A DNA stretch of 64,000 bases from Congzhengia minquanensis (GCF_014384785.1 NZ_JACRSU010000001.1:1-64000); one strand, 5' to 3'. Shown: positions 7,462 to 18,192, counted from the stretch's first letter. The notes: a model not told the origin generated them from the letters alone. Made by a program: numbers and translations.

Positions 7462-7995
7462 TTATCCATCATTTTCATTTCGATATTTTATAATTTTTGC
7501 CGGAACACCTGCAACGATAGCAAAATCAGGCACGTCTTTTGTAACAACCGCACCAGTCCCTATTATAACACCATTTCCAATAGAAATTCCCGGCAGAATC
7601 GAAACTCTGCCTCCTATCCATACGTCATTGCCAATGATGACGGTTTTTGATTCTTGATATCCCTGTTGAATCATTGGAATATCTGTTCTAGTAAAGTTAT
7701 GATTTTTTGAATAAATAACGCAATCTGGTCCCATCATAACATCAGTACCTATTATGCACTTTCCACCAATGCAACATCTTTGTCCTAAACCCGAATTATC
7801 GCCAATTTCTACTTTTCGTGAAAATGTCGCATTATTTTCCACGTTTACATTTTTTCCGCATTTTGCAATAAAGTTTCTAACACAAAAATATCGAATTTTT
7901 TTAAAATATTTTCCTAAAAATAATACCTTTGAAGAGGGGAGGTGTTTTGCAAATAAAATATATATAGCATAAAAAAACAAACTTTTTAACTTCAC
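7462..7995 (-). CDS. Hexapeptide-repeat acyltransferase
   Basis: The C-terminal two thirds are left-handed beta-helix hexapeptide repeats ([29 protein letters not shown]), ending in the hallmark [20 protein letters not shown] of WcaF/NodL-type sugar O-acetyltransferases. The probable catalytic His lies in 'YSKNHNF' near residue 95. These enzymes move acetyl from acetyl-CoA to a sugar hydroxyl, decorating the repeat unit. A hydrophobic N-terminal stretch (FFYAIYILF) is unusual and may attach it to the membrane. GTG start at 7995 follows AAAGGAG. The acceptor sugar is unknown. Confidence 0.85.
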   Translation of the reverse strand: MKLKSLFFYAIYILFAKHLPSSKVLFLGKYFKKIRYFCVRNFIAKCGKNVNVENNATFSRKVEIGDNSGLGQRCCIGGKCIIGTDVMMGPDCVIYSKNHNFTRTDIPMIQQGYQESKTVIIGNDVWIGGRVSILPGISIGNGVIIGTGAVVTKDVPDFAIVAGVPAKIIKYRNENDG

Positions 7996-8012
7996 AAGAA
8001 TACTCCTTTTTA

Positions 8013-8936
8013 TCAGTCTTTAAAGGATTTGAAATTAAATTTATACTCTTCCATAATAAGTGAAATTGCAAAATCGTTTTGATTTTGATTAATATTTTTT
8101 TGTGCCAAAGTGACATTTTGCGATCCTCTTATTACAAACAGCCACTGTGGAAAGTCGTTTGTATAAACGGCTTTGGTTCCTTTTTTAAAAGCCATTGCTT
8201 TTAACCATATATCGTCCGAATAATAGACATATTTTTTTATTTTCTCCACACAAAAAACATCATTATCAACACTATTTACAGGGAACAAGGCACCTGCACC
8301 ATGTGTCGGACACAAACAGTTGGTTGGCGTGTTTAAGTATATTGCTTCTTTAACCCATTCTTTATAAGAACAAATTTTTCCGTCTGCAATTTTTATTTCA
8401 TGGCCGCGATTACAACACACACAGTTTGGATATTCTTTATTTTTGTCTATCAATCTTTCTATGGCATATGAAGGATATAATAAATCATCATCAAAAGTAA
8501 TAATCTTAGAATTGGGAAAAGTCCGAAAAGCATAATAATATTTTTTATGTCCTTTTAAATCGTCATCTACCAGATATATTTCTAATCCGCGCTTTCTTTG
8601 CCTTAATAAAGTTTTTGGCAAATGATTAATGCTGCTAAATTGCTCTTTTGAAAGCCATAGAATGATTTTATTTGGTTTTACAGTTTGATTCATCAGTGTT
8701 TCAATAGCATAAAAAACCGTGTGAATTCTTGCCGGAAAGGATGTTAATGAAACAATTACTTCTATCTCTCCATTATCTGTAATACCATTTTTCTTTGAAA
8801 ATCTATTTTTTAAAGTGTAACGGAACCTTATGTAGATATTCGTAATAATTCCTATATATTTATAAAGTTTTATTTGTGTCTTTTTTGGCTTTCCTTTTGA
8901 AATATTAGCCAACAAGTCATACATTTTGTCCAACAT
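8013..8936 (-). CDS. Glycosyltransferase, GT-A fold
   Basis: The N-terminal half has [20 protein letters not shown] and a DDD triad in [14 protein letters not shown] at about residue 150. That triad is the metal/nucleotide-sugar site of GT-A transferases. The 'SLTSFP.RI' opening is typical of a family found in capsule loci and listed as glycosyltransferase family 2-like. A possible acceptor-site phrase is [19 protein letters not shown]. No membrane helix is seen, so it acts at the cytoplasmic face on a lipid-linked acceptor. Donor sugar and linkage cannot be predicted. It sits 16 bases downstream of the flippase gene. Confidence 0.75.
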   Translation of the reverse strand: MLDKMYDLLANISKGKPKKTQIKLYKYIGIITNIYIRFRYTLKNRFSKKNGITDNGEIEVIVSLTSFPARIHTVFYAIETLMNQTVKPNKIILWLSKEQFSSINHLPKTLLRQRKRGLEIYLVDDDLKGHKKYYYAFRTFPNSKIITFDDDLLYPSYAIERLIDKNKEYPNCVCCNRGHEIKIADGKICSYKEWVKEAIYLNTPTNCLCPTHGAGALFPVNSVDNDVFCVEKIKKYVYYSDDIWLKAMAFKKGTKAVYTNDFPQWLFVIRGSQNVTLAQKNINQNQNDFAISLIMEEYKFNFKSFKD

Positions 8937-8951
8937 TTGAAACAGCCCCTA

Positions 8952-10397
8952 TTACACATCATTTAATTTAAGCCATAACATCTTTAGTTTTTTTTGCATT
9001 AAAGAAAAGTAAATAATAAAACCCATTCCAACACATATACAGGATCTAATATATAAGTTTTGAATATTATTACTAAACAGCATGTTTAGTATATAAACAA
9101 TTACTCCAAGCAAAACATTAATAAAAAGAATTTGTCCTATTTTTTTCCAGGGAATGACATCTTTATATTTATAACCAATAACGTTTGCTGTATAATACAA
9201 TTTTAACGCAATTCCGAAAAACTCGCTGATTAAGGTTGAAACTGCAGCGCCAATCATTCCAAACAATTTTAATAACAAAAAATTAAGAACAACATTTATA
9301 AGCAAAGTTATAACCGACGTTTTTAATACTAATTTTGTATTATTTGTTGCATTTAGAACAATTCCCCAAGATGTAATCTTAACCAAGGATGTAATTACAT
9401 ACACTTTGAAAATATTATTTCCTTCAAGATATTTTGCTGAATATAATATATTAATTACTATATCTGAAAAAACAAATAATATCATACAGGCAAAGCATAA
9501 TACAACAGCTGATAATTCAATTGATACGCCCCAGGCTTCAATAGCCTCTTGTTTTTTGTTTTTTCCTATTAATGACACCATTTTAGGAAGCATCACCGTC
9601 GTAACGGCAACAGTCAGTAAATTAATTGGAAGTTCTTTTGAAACATTGGTATATACCGCCATCGCATCAGTACTGTAAAATCGTCCTATCATCAACTTAT
9701 CCAACTCAATATTTAGGGTTGATACAATTGCCGCAATTCCCAAAGGAATACAATATTGTAATATTTCAATAATAAGATTTTTTTTAATTAATATATTTAA
9801 TTTGCCCGACATTCTATATGCAGCATAATATAATCCAATAACAAATATTGTCTGAACGGCAATATAAATAATCATATAGGTATAAAAGTTTCCGTTATTT
9901 AATGCGAATAATACAACAGTTATTAAAAGCATAATACTATATAAGAGCCTATATAACATAAGATATGCAGTTTTATGATATGCAATAAATAAATTATCTG
10001 CAGAATTATTAAAAATGCTTATCCAAGGTAATAATAACACTGCAAATTTATATGTAAACAACATATTGTTATTGAAATACTTTACTACAAATGGGTATAA
10101 CACCAACAACAGAATCGCAATTATTATGCCAAGCAACGAACCAAACGTAAAATATACAGATAAAAATTCTTGCCTGCATATTTTATCCTCCGTTCGGTTT
10201 AAAAAATAATTTATACTAGCCGGTAACCCTAAAACAAAAATAGAGGTTGCAATTGTTGCAATTAAATAAATTTGTGAATATGTTCCATATTCAGTTAATG
10301 TTCTGAATCTCGATAAAAACATAGTGATAACCATATTTATTAACATAGTTATTACTTTAGTAACGGTCAGCCAAGCAGCTTCTTCACCCACCTTCAT
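8952..10397 (-). CDS. Polysaccharide flippase, Wzx type
   Basis: A 481-aa protein with 12-14 hydrophobic segments, matching the MATE/MVF superfamily of lipid-linked oligosaccharide flippases. The N-terminus (KVGEEAAWLTVTKVITMLIN) has the usual helix that precedes the first span, and the middle shows ELDKLMIGRFYSTDAMAVYT, a well conserved Wzx phrase. It would flip undecaprenyl-linked repeat units to the outer face for polymerisation. ATG 10397 is chosen because GAGGT lies nine bases ahead; ATGs further upstream have no ribosome site and overlap the preceding gene. A second flippase is encoded at 55909-57447 for the other locus. Confidence 0.85.
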   Translation of the reverse strand: MKVGEEAAWLTVTKVITMLINMVITMFLSRFRTLTEYGTYSQIYLIATIATSIFVLGLPASINYFLNRTEDKICRQEFLSVYFTFGSLLGIIIAILLLVLYPFVVKYFNNNMLFTYKFAVLLLPWISIFNNSADNLFIAYHKTAYLMLYRLLYSIMLLITVVLFALNNGNFYTYMIIYIAVQTIFVIGLYYAAYRMSGKLNILIKKNLIIEILQYCIPLGIAAIVSTLNIELDKLMIGRFYSTDAMAVYTNVSKELPINLLTVAVTTVMLPKMVSLIGKNKKQEAIEAWGVSIELSAVVLCFACMILFVFSDIVINILYSAKYLEGNNIFKVYVITSLVKITSWGIVLNATNNTKLVLKTSVITLLINVVLNFLLLKLFGMIGAAVSTLISEFFGIALKLYYTANVIGYKYKDVIPWKKIGQILFINVLLGVIVYILNMLFSNNIQNLYIRSCICVGMGFIIYFSLMQKKLKMLWLKLNDV

Positions 10398-10401
10398 AAT
10401 A

Positions 10402-11610
10402 TCATACCTCATTTTGCAATACATTAAGTATTCTTTTCAAGAATTTATTCCAGCTAAAATTCAAACGAGTCGATTCAGCACAATACTTACGCATTTTTTT
10501 ATATTCAGCAGTACCATAAATTGTATGGGCTTTATTAAGTGCACGTACCAAAGAATTCAATGAATAATTCTCACAAACAAAACCGTTTTTTTCATTTTCA
10601 ATCAGTTCGCCAACAGCTGTAAGTGTTTTACCTTCTTCTGTTTTAAAACCGATAACAGGTGTACCGGAGGCCATTGCTTCCAATATAACATTTCCAAACG
10701 ATTCATAATAAGACGGTAATACAAAAAAAGATGCTTCACGATAAAACAATTCAGTATCTTTTCGAAACCCGGTAAAAAAAACATTTTTTGTTAATTGCAG
10801 CTTTTCAACCATATTTTTTACATACTCCAAGTCATCTCCTCCACCGACAATAATTAGATAACTATCTTTGTAATTGGATTTTTTAAAAGCTTCGATCAAC
10901 ATTCTTATGTTTTTTTCACGGACAACTCTTCCAACAAATAAAAAGATTTTTTTATTTGTTGGTATAGAAAATTCGTCACGAATTGTAGTTTTTTCAGTAT
11001 TCATTGGAATAAATTTTTCTGCCACACCGGGATGTACTACTGAGACCTTTGTCGTATCACCGATAGCGTGATAAATCTGATTTTTCATATTATTACTGAA
11101 AACGACAATATGTTTCAGTTTTTTCAGTGCTTTAAGCTGAAAAAAACTTTCTTGCTTTAACTGAATATATCTGATTAATTCTAATATAAATGATTTTATA
11201 TTTTCAGTTTCTTTCCTTTTTAAATTGTAATATTTTATAACACCAAGAGGTATATAAACAATTTTATTGCTATTATAATAATGACTGATTGCATAGGAAA
11301 GAAGATTATCTCTTGAAATAATAAAATCGGGTTTTTCATGTAAAATAATATTTTTTAAATCTTTAAAAGCATTTTTATATTCTAAATAAGGATGAAACAA
11401 TACTGTTGCTTTTTTAAGATACCGACTGGGTTTATACCGAATAACTTTGCAAAAGTTGTTATTATCCTGTTGAACGCTATCTGTTCGTTTCTTTGCGACA
11501 ACAATTGCTTCGAATCCCAGATTGTTCAACTCTTTCGCCATATAATAGATGGTGCTCTCTACACCGCCAATGACGTCAAAGCTATTTCTGTGCAATATGA
11601 TAACTTTCAT
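10402..11610 (-). CDS. Glycosyltransferase family 4
   Basis: A GT-B enzyme of 402 aa. The N-terminal domain opens with FDVIGGVESTIYYMAKELNN, the glycine-rich acceptor loop. The C-terminal donor domain has KKIFLFVGRVVREKNIRMLI and the EX7E nucleotide-sugar motif in PSYYESFGNVILEAMASGTP. It adds a sugar, with retention of configuration, to a lipid-linked intermediate at the cytoplasmic membrane. GGAGG precedes ATG 11610. Which sugar is unknown. Confidence 0.88.
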   Translation of the reverse strand: MKVIILHRNSFDVIGGVESTIYYMAKELNNLGFEAIVVAKKRTDSVQQDNNNFCKVIRYKPSRYLKKATVLFHPYLEYKNAFKDLKNIILHEKPDFIISRDNLLSYAISHYYNSNKIVYIPLGVIKYYNLKRKETENIKSFILELIRYIQLKQESFFQLKALKKLKHIVVFSNNMKNQIYHAIGDTTKVSVVHPGVAEKFIPMNTEKTTIRDEFSIPTNKKIFLFVGRVVREKNIRMLIEAFKKSNYKDSYLIIVGGGDDLEYVKNMVEKLQLTKNVFFTGFRKDTELFYREASFFVLPSYYESFGNVILEAMASGTPVIGFKTEEGKTLTAVGELIENEKNGFVCENYSLNSLVRALNKAHTIYGTAEYKKMRKYCAESTRLNFSWNKFLKRILNVLQNEV

Positions 11611-11622
11611 TTTGCCCTCCGG

Positions 11623-12219
11623 TTACTGATTAAGATATTTTACAATTTTTGCAGGATTACCTGCGACAATTGCAAAGTCCGGAACATTTTTTGTAACAAT
11701 TGCTCCCATTGCAACAATTGCACCCTTTCCAATGTGAACACCTTTCAAAATTGTTGCGCTTTCACCAATCCATACATTATCTTCTATAACTACAGGTGCA
11801 CTTCTTGAATGTTTCCACTTCCAAACATCATCATCAAAAAAATTATTGCATATGTTTATTCTTTCACTTACAGACGTTGGATGATTATTATTGTCGTAAA
11901 TGGTAACATTATTTGAGATAATAACATTATTTCCAATTTTAATATGATTAACTGCTCCAATACGTGTATTATAACGTACAGTTACATTATCCCCAATTTC
12001 GATTATGCCGTTATCTTGCGTGTGATAATTTCCAAATAATACGCAATTATTCCCAAAGGAAATAGAATACTTATAATCGTAACGGCATGATACATAAAAG
12101 TCAAAAACAGTATTATCTCCTACAATACAACATTTTTTTATGTTAATTTTTTTTATCCAGCACAAAATACGATTTATATATCTTTTTTTTAAATTCATCT
12201 TTTTCCAATTTCCAATCAC
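11623..12219 (-). CDS. Hexapeptide-repeat acyltransferase
   Basis: The protein is one long left-handed beta helix ([32 protein letters not shown]) ending [20 protein letters not shown], as in sugar O-acetyltransferases. A conserved His-containing turn (DNNNHPTS) precedes an inserted loop. The start is GTG 12219 behind GGAGG with nine bases of spacing. It differs from the other acyltransferase of the operon in lacking an N-terminal hydrophobic stretch, so the two probably modify different positions. Acetyl donor and target are inferred from the family. Confidence 0.85.
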   Translation of the reverse strand: MIGNWKKMNLKKRYINRILCWIKKINIKKCCIVGDNTVFDFYVSCRYDYKYSISFGNNCVLFGNYHTQDNGIIEIGDNVTVRYNTRIGAVNHIKIGNNVIISNNVTIYDNNNHPTSVSERINICNNFFDDDVWKWKHSRSAPVVIEDNVWIGESATILKGVHIGKGAIVAMGAIVTKNVPDFAIVAGNPAKIVKYLNQ

Positions 12220-12235
12220 CGATATATACCTCCAA

Positions 12236-13504
12236 TCACTTTATATCAACTTCTTCATGTTCTACACGAATATGATATTCTATAAAAGCAATCGCAAATC
12301 CTATTGTTCCCCATAGAGAAGTTAATTGCATCATTGAACTCGAAGAAATTGCGCCAATCGGAAATAGTAAAACTGACCATTTTAAAAAAAATGCTAAATT
12401 CCTATCGTTACAATTTTTTAAATTATTTTGAAGATATTTTAATTTCCGTATAAAATAGAACATTGATAAAAAGAAAAATATAAAAACAAATATTCCATAA
12501 TCAGCAAGAAGCTCAATTAAAAAGTTATGCGCTACGGAAACATGACCAACATTATAAAAATTTTTAGAATACTCATTCATAACAACTCGGTGACACCCTG
12601 CTCCAACCCCTAGCCCAACAGTTTGCAAGCACATTAGTACACCATTTTTTGCTAAATTAATACGAACCAATCCTGAATTTCCTTCTGTTGATATTGAAGT
12701 TTGTAAATTTTTTGCATCTAAATCAACCAAAGCATCTTTAAGCCAAGTAGAAAACTGCGGTACACTGCTTAACACAATTGCTATAGCAATTATTGCAAAC
12801 AAAATTCGACCCCATTTATCCTGAAACATTTTTAATACGGTAACTAGAGAAAAAATTAATATAACAATTAATATTGTTCTGGATTGACAGGCTGCAACAC
12901 AAATGAACGTTGTTAATACGCTGTATATGGACATTATTTTAAAAAGAAGTCTTTTTTCATATATCATACCATAAAGTATAAAAGGAAACATTTGAAGTAA
13001 AAACATAGCAAAATCATTTGGATTTCTATAAGTAAATCCAGGCATATATTGCAATTTCAATCTACCCTCAGTGTCAATATAATCTTTTAGCAAATGCTTT
13101 CCTGTGCTTGCTTCCCAAAGTCCAATGGTTGTTGCAACTACACTTAATATTATAAAAAAATGTACCATTTTATATATTTTTTCTCTTTCGTCTATATGGT
13201 CAATCATAACACAAAAATATAAAAAAATTAACAGTATATAATAAATATATTGTATACAAAGCTTTTTGTCAGGTGCCCATATAAGTGAAAAAATGGAATA
13301 CACAAACCATATAAGCATAAATTGAAGCATCTCATTTGTCTTACATATATTTTCTAATCGTAAATTTTTATGATTCCACGCAATTATAAATGCAATAGCA
13401 ATGCAAAAATGATACAAGGAAGCTACGCCTACATACAACACTGATGACAATATTGTGGAAACAATTGTAATATACACAAATAAATTTTTGAAGTTAAGAG
13501 CCAT
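12236..13504 (-). CDS. O-antigen ligase/polymerase-like membrane protein (Wzy)
   Basis: About ten hydrophobic helices plus a large outer loop with [20 protein letters not shown] and [20 protein letters not shown] then [20 protein letters not shown]. The final 'AHN..L....E.G' phrase is the signature of the Wzy_C/O-antigen ligase family. It polymerises repeat units on the outer face of the membrane. ATG 13504 lies one base after the stop of the upstream gene; a TTG at 13525 inside that gene is an alternative start. It pairs functionally with the flippase of this operon. Confidence 0.82.
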   Translation of the reverse strand: MALNFKNLFVYITIVSTILSSVLYVGVASLYHFCIAIAFIIAWNHKNLRLENICKTNEMLQFMLIWFVYSIFSLIWAPDKKLCIQYIYYILLIFLYFCVMIDHIDEREKIYKMVHFFIILSVVATTIGLWEASTGKHLLKDYIDTEGRLKLQYMPGFTYRNPNDFAMFLLQMFPFILYGMIYEKRLLFKIMSIYSVLTTFICVAACQSRTILIVILIFSLVTVLKMFQDKWGRILFAIIAIAIVLSSVPQFSTWLKDALVDLDAKNLQTSISTEGNSGLVRINLAKNGVLMCLQTVGLGVGAGCHRVVMNEYSKNFYNVGHVSVAHNFLIELLADYGIFVFIFFFLSMFYFIRKLKYLQNNLKNCNDRNLAFFLKWSVLLFPIGAISSSSMMQLTSLWGTIGFAIAFIEYHIRVEHEEVDIK

Positions 13505-13505
13505 T

Positions 13506-14675
13506 TTATTGGAATATCCTTTCAAATTGTCCTTTTGAGTTCACCAAATTTTCTCGAAGTTGAACTTTTATTGACTTTTTTTGCGAAACAATATCTTTAA
13601 TCGCATCTTTGATTCCTTCAACAGAATTATGACATATATATCCGCTGTTTTCATCAATAAGTTCTCTTACAACTGGGAGATCTGTCGCTAAAACTGGCGT
13701 TCCAACTATCATAGATTCTGCAGCTACCATAGAAAAAGTTTCATGATAGGAAGAAAGCAAAAACCAATCGGCGGCTTTCATGTACGGATACGGATTTTCC
13801 TTGTATCCAAGTAAGATTACTTTGTCGTGAATGTTATAATTATGAATTAAATGCTCAATTTTAGCATATTCAATACCGTTTCCAGCTATATACCATTTAA
13901 ATTTTAATCCTTCTTTCCACAACGGCAACATAGCCATTATCGTCCTCTCAATTCCTTTTTCTGCTACAAATCGACATGCCGAAAAAAAAACTACCCCTTC
14001 ATCACAACCAAATGAAATTGATTCCGACAGACTTTTTTTACGAATTTCGTCTACTGGAAGATAGTTATAACAATAATCGCATTTGGATTCTAATTCAGGA
14101 AAAAGAGAAAGGAATGATGTTTTTGTTGCTTTAGATACACAAATTATTTTATCCAGCTGCGAATAAATCTTTCTATTCTGCTTGGTTCCTAAACCCGTTG
14201 CAACAAAATCACTATGTATCCAGCCCATTTTAACATCTGAATCGCATTTTTTTAAAATAAATCTAACAAATCCACTCACCATTGTTTTTTTGTTGGTTTC
14301 ATGGTGATATGCTACGGCATAATCATAGTGCACTTTTAATTTTTTTTGAAACAGGAATGCAATTGATATTGGCAATGAATTTCCGAAAACTTTTGACCAA
14401 GCAGTGGATAAAATTTTAAAAATTATCTGAATTATATTTTTAGTTTCCAACACTCTTGAAAAACTCATCCCCATTGTTTTAACCAATAAGCTAGGTTTTA
14501 ATATCTTGATATCAACAGGTATTTGGTTTTTACATACGTCATCGTTGTTGAAAATTAATAAATCAATCTGTATATTATTGTTTATAAGCTGCAATGCTTT
14601 TAGCATATTTACTAAAGCATGTTGTATACCACCAAGCTCAAATGATTTATTAACAATCAAAATTTTTTTTTTCAT
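13506..14675 (-). CDS. Glycosyltransferase family 4
   Basis: GT-B fold: the N-terminus has KSFELGGIQHALVNMLKALQ. The donor-binding half has VVFFSACRFVAEKGIERTIM and the EX7E region SSYHETFSMVAAESMIVGTP, then VLATDLPVVRELID. The 389-aa length is normal for the family. It acts at the inner face of the membrane on the growing repeat unit. The gene is nearly fused to the polymerase gene (one base apart), so both are probably translated in coupled fashion. Donor sugar unknown. Confidence 0.87.
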   Translation of the reverse strand: MKKKILIVNKSFELGGIQHALVNMLKALQLINNNIQIDLLIFNNDDVCKNQIPVDIKILKPSLLVKTMGMSFSRVLETKNIIQIIFKILSTAWSKVFGNSLPISIAFLFQKKLKVHYDYAVAYHHETNKKTMVSGFVRFILKKCDSDVKMGWIHSDFVATGLGTKQNRKIYSQLDKIICVSKATKTSFLSLFPELESKCDYCYNYLPVDEIRKKSLSESISFGCDEGVVFFSACRFVAEKGIERTIMAMLPLWKEGLKFKWYIAGNGIEYAKIEHLIHNYNIHDKVILLGYKENPYPYMKAADWFLLSSYHETFSMVAAESMIVGTPVLATDLPVVRELIDENSGYICHNSVEGIKDAIKDIVSQKKSIKVQLRENLVNSKGQFERIFQ

Positions 14676-14706
14676 ATTATGTTTAACCTTTACATCAAAA
14701 ACTAAA

Positions 14707-15546
14707 TTAAATACTCTTATAAGAAGTTAATTCAAAATATTTCTCCAAATATTGTTTCATCTGAAACTTTGAAAAAACACTGAATTCTGATACTCTACGA
14801 TTAGTCAGACTTCCTTGGAATATACTATCAATCTTTGTTGCCGGGTGTATCACTAATTCTACGACATCAATATTGTTGGAAATCATTCTATCTCCAAAGT
14901 CCATCTTAATGAATGATTCTTTTGAATCAATAAAAGTAGCCAATCCATTTGGCGACTTAACACCTTTATGTATCATTTTACGCTTCCAAGAATTTAAAAC
15001 AACGAGCTTTAAATTTTCCATAAAATTAAATTTTAAACTATTCTTTAAATTATTCTTTGGTTTAATCCATACTTTCTTATGATATCTCATTTTTTTTATA
15101 TTTAACTGCAAAGCAAGCGTAAAGAAAAAATCAAATGCATACAAATTAACATGTACATTTTGGTGCGTATTCCAATACTCTGGTTCACCAAATAATCTTA
15201 CATATTCATCATACTGTAGAATTAATTCTTGGGTCAACTCCGTTAAATTAATTTTTTTATGTTTCATTTTTTCTACAAATATTGACGGTGAAAAAAAATT
15301 ACCGTTCGCATCAACTAAAGTTGACACATTTTTGGGATCAGAAAGCGGTTTTCCGCAACTAACTGTCCAATGAAGTCCGAACGATATATGCGGATATTTT
15401 CTTTTTACCTCTATGGCTGATGAATAATAAGGCATATTCATCATCACATTTGTCGACGTAACAATTCCGCTTTTAATGCATCGTTCAATCCCTTCATTAA
15501 CACCAGGCGACATGCCATAATCATCAGCTGTAACAATCAGTTTCAT
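14707..15546 (-). CDS. ChbG/HpnK (YdjC) family carbohydrate deacetylase
   Basis: The start MKLIVTADDYGMSPGVNEGI contains the metal-binding DD pair, and SFGLHWTVSCGKPL and YWNTHQNVHVN supply the conserved histidines, in the order seen in YdjC/ChbG/HpnK deacetylases. These enzymes remove an N-acetyl group from sugars such as chitooligosaccharides or a hopanoid-linked GlcNAc. In this operon it may deacetylate an amino sugar of the repeat unit, leaving a positive charge. That role is inference. The start codon overlaps the stop of the preceding gene by one base (TAATG), so translation is coupled. Confidence 0.85.
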   Translation of the reverse strand: MKLIVTADDYGMSPGVNEGIERCIKSGIVTSTNVMMNMPYYSSAIEVKRKYPHISFGLHWTVSCGKPLSDPKNVSTLVDANGNFFSPSIFVEKMKHKKINLTELTQELILQYDEYVRLFGEPEYWNTHQNVHVNLYAFDFFFTLALQLNIKKMRYHKKVWIKPKNNLKNSLKFNFMENLKLVVLNSWKRKMIHKGVKSPNGLATFIDSKESFIKMDFGDRMISNNIDVVELVIHPATKIDSIFQGSLTNRRVSEFSVFSKFQMKQYLEKYFELTSYKSI

Positions 15547-17033
15547 TAACCATAACTCCTAAAAAAATGTTTTAACGCTTGTAAGTAATGCTTAGTAAAT
15601 GTTGCAATATAGAATAAAAAGAAATTACTATTTGCAATTTTTACAAACAACGATTCTGAATGATTAAATGAATAATTAAGTAATTCAGAATTTATAATCT
15701 TAAGTAACTCTTTATGAATTTGTGCATTTTTTCTGTCTTTTCTATCTACACATTCCCATATTTCTATAATTTTCTGACAATTAAAAATATTTAATACATT
15801 AATACCAAATGTTGAAAATAAACAGTTCTCATTTCCTGCCCAACGCCCGAGTCTAATTTCTTCAGAAAATAAATCGCAAATATATTTCTTATCAAACTTC
15901 TTTGAAATTTCCTGATACCATTTTTTACTCTGCTTTAATGCCTGTAACGATGTATTATGCACCTTACATGCATAATAACGATACCCCATAAAAATTGGTG
16001 GAATGTTTTTATGAAGCGAACTTTTCCCAATTTGTCCGAGGATATCTCCATTTAAAATACATGAGTTTCCTGCATCCTTTATTAAAGTTGCAATCAACTG
16101 TAAGGTATATTCTGAATACATTCCTTTACCAAATATTTCGTTTGCTATATCAAATTGTTCGGCTGTTGGTATTTTATCTTCAATCAAAAAATGCTTTATT
16201 TTATATTTTTTTGTAATCTGCATAGGAACTGCCAAGTCTGAATCAGTTAAAGACATTTTATGCGTCATTGTATAAGATTCAAATTTTTTCCCTAGCAAAA
16301 CCGCAAATACTACTCTGCTGTCATATCCCCCGGTTAACGGACATTTAATTTCAAAATCATTAATAATTTGGTTCTTTATATGATTAATAATCTCTAAACT
16401 CTTTTGGGCCGCGATCTGAGGAGAAATGATATTCTTTATATCTTTTTTCGTTATTCTAACACTGCAATTGTTTTTTATTTCGTAATAATGATTTGGCAAT
16501 AATAAATAAACGTTTTCATGGAAGGTTATATTGTTCGGAAGTGTTTTAGCTTGGTCACTACCTTTTAACATATAAAGACTATTTTTAGATAAGTTACATT
16601 TAGCATATTTTGCGACTAAATATTCATGCGATGAAATATGCTGAATTTTCTTACTATTGGTGTAATATACAGGCAAACTGGCTGTTGCGTCTGTAAATAC
16701 ATAATAAGTTCCATTTATATTCAAAAAAATTATATATTTACCTGCCAATCTTTTAGAAAATGATATAAACATATCTAATGTTTTTATCTTTTTTGCTATA
16801 TAATCTGAAAGATTTCTTGGTTCAATAATACCGTCACCATCGATACAATAGCCAATTATAACAACGGAAATGTAATCTGTGATAGCATATTGAAGGTTAG
16901 TTTTATTGCTGATATATATATTCCAATCTAAAAAAGAAATTTTTTTATCAAATTCAGAAACATTAGATCCTTTATTATTTGTCATGTAATATGTAAATAC
17001 TGCATTTTTAAATATTGCATCAATTTTGTTCAT
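15546..17033 (-). CDS. Asparagine-synthase-like ATP pyrophosphatase protein
   Basis: A 495-aa protein. Residues about 230-400 form the asparagine synthase C-terminal domain, with the PP-loop CPLTGGYDSRVVFAVLLG that binds ATP and pyrophosphate. The N-terminal 200 residues look like the beta-rich Ntn-glutaminase fold (RLAGKYIIFLN, VFTDATASLPVYYT) but begin Met-Asn-Lys, with no catalytic Cys at position 2, so glutamine hydrolysis is unlikely. Such proteins can form amides with other amine donors, as in lasso peptides and beta-lactams. In a polysaccharide operon it could amidate a uronic acid or attach an amino acid to a sugar. ATG 17033 follows GGGAG; it overlaps the upstream gene by 14 bases. 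Confidence 0.8.
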   Translation of the reverse strand: MNKIDAIFKNAVFTYYMTNNKGSNVSEFDKKISFLDWNIYISNKTNLQYAITDYISVVIIGYCIDGDGIIEPRNLSDYIAKKIKTLDMFISFSKRLAGKYIIFLNINGTYYVFTDATASLPVYYTNSKKIQHISSHEYLVAKYAKCNLSKNSLYMLKGSDQAKTLPNNITFHENVYLLLPNHYYEIKNNCSVRITKKDIKNIISPQIAAQKSLEIINHIKNQIINDFEIKCPLTGGYDSRVVFAVLLGKKFESYTMTHKMSLTDSDLAVPMQITKKYKIKHFLIEDKIPTAEQFDIANEIFGKGMYSEYTLQLIATLIKDAGNSCILNGDILGQIGKSSLHKNIPPIFMGYRYYACKVHNTSLQALKQSKKWYQEISKKFDKKYICDLFSEEIRLGRWAGNENCLFSTFGINVLNIFNCQKIIEIWECVDRKDRKNAQIHKELLKIINSELLNYSFNHSESLFVKIANSNFFLFYIATFTKHYLQALKHFFRSYG

Positions 17034-18165
17034 TTGTAAATCTCCCAAGTAAAATGGAATTATAAATTTCGCAATAAGTTTCTGCAATACTTTTCCATGA
17101 AAATTTTAAAACTTTTATTTTACAATTTTCACAAAAAACATCATAATTTATTAATATTTTTTTTATAGCGCGAACGATATCATAGATATTTTTGGGATCA
17201 ATGTGGTATCCTACCGTGCCCTCTTCAAACTGTCCGTCAAAACCTTGTCCAGCAGTGTAAATCACAGGCAGCCCCTGACTCATAGCTTCCGCATAAACCA
17301 AACCAAAAGATTCTGTAAAAGAAGGCATTACAAAAATATCATTCTTTCTGTATATATCAATCAATTCTTCTTTTGGCAACGGTTCTAAATAATTGGTATT
17401 TTTATCGGAAATAATTCTATTAAATACTTTTTTGTTTTCAATTTTCCCGATTACAGTAAAGCTAATTTTATATCCTTCTTTTTCTAAAATTTTAATTGCT
17501 TTTTGCGTGGTAATTATATTTTTATTTCTATCAATTCGTCCAGCATAAATCAAATTCAATTCTTTATTCATAAGTCGGCAGGTATGCGGTAAATCCATAT
17601 TTTTCACTAAATGATTCAACCAAAAGTCATCAATTCCATTTGGAATGACATATGATTTTTTCAATAATTCTGTCTGATACTTTTTGGGAACATATTTATT
17701 AAATATTTGATTTTTATAAGAATCAGACAAAAAGAAAATTGCAGCAGCATTTCGCATAATTTTAATTCCGCGCCTGCGCAGATGTACCATATACTTCAAA
17801 AAGTAATTCACATCGGTATTGCGTATTGCCACCACATATGGAACACGATATGTTTCCGATAATCGCATAGCGCAGTTACCATCAGTAAAAAGTGTATAAG
17901 CATGTATACAATCAAATGTTTTTATATGAAATTGAGAATCAATACTTTTCAATATTTTAGTCTGCTTATGATCAAAAACTAACCTATCCCATTTTGCAAA
18001 ACATTCCGAAACCGTAACGTTGGAATTGGATTTTATTACAGTTTGTGTTTTGTCATAAGTCGGAACAAAAATATGATTTTCAATATTTAAATTTGTTAAA
18101 TGCTCAGCCATTATTTGGTGTAGTGGCGTTCCTAAATAATTACAATTTATATGTAACAATTTCAT
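17020..18165 (-). CDS. Glycosyltransferase family 4
   Basis: A 381-aa GT-B enzyme with MKLLHINCNYLGTPLHQIMA at the start. The donor domain has NLIYAGRIDRNKNIITTQKA and the EX7E motif in PSFTESFGLVYAEAMSQGLP. The N-terminal loop contains 'YLGTPLH', which differs from the common GG loop of GT4 acceptors. It is cytoplasmic or peripherally membrane bound and adds one sugar to the repeat unit. AAAGGA precedes ATG 18165. Its 3' end overlaps the asparagine-synthase-like gene, hinting that those products are needed in fixed ratio. Confidence 0.86.
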   Translation of the reverse strand: MKLLHINCNYLGTPLHQIMAEHLTNLNIENHIFVPTYDKTQTVIKSNSNVTVSECFAKWDRLVFDHKQTKILKSIDSQFHIKTFDCIHAYTLFTDGNCAMRLSETYRVPYVVAIRNTDVNYFLKYMVHLRRRGIKIMRNAAAIFFLSDSYKNQIFNKYVPKKYQTELLKKSYVIPNGIDDFWLNHLVKNMDLPHTCRLMNKELNLIYAGRIDRNKNIITTQKAIKILEKEGYKISFTVIGKIENKKVFNRIISDKNTNYLEPLPKEELIDIYRKNDIFVMPSFTESFGLVYAEAMSQGLPVIYTAGQGFDGQFEEGTVGYHIDPKNIYDIVRAIKKILINYDVFCENCKIKVLKFSWKSIAETYCEIYNSILLGRFTNEQN

Positions 18166-18192
18166 ACAACACCGTTCCTTTGAAGATGAAAT

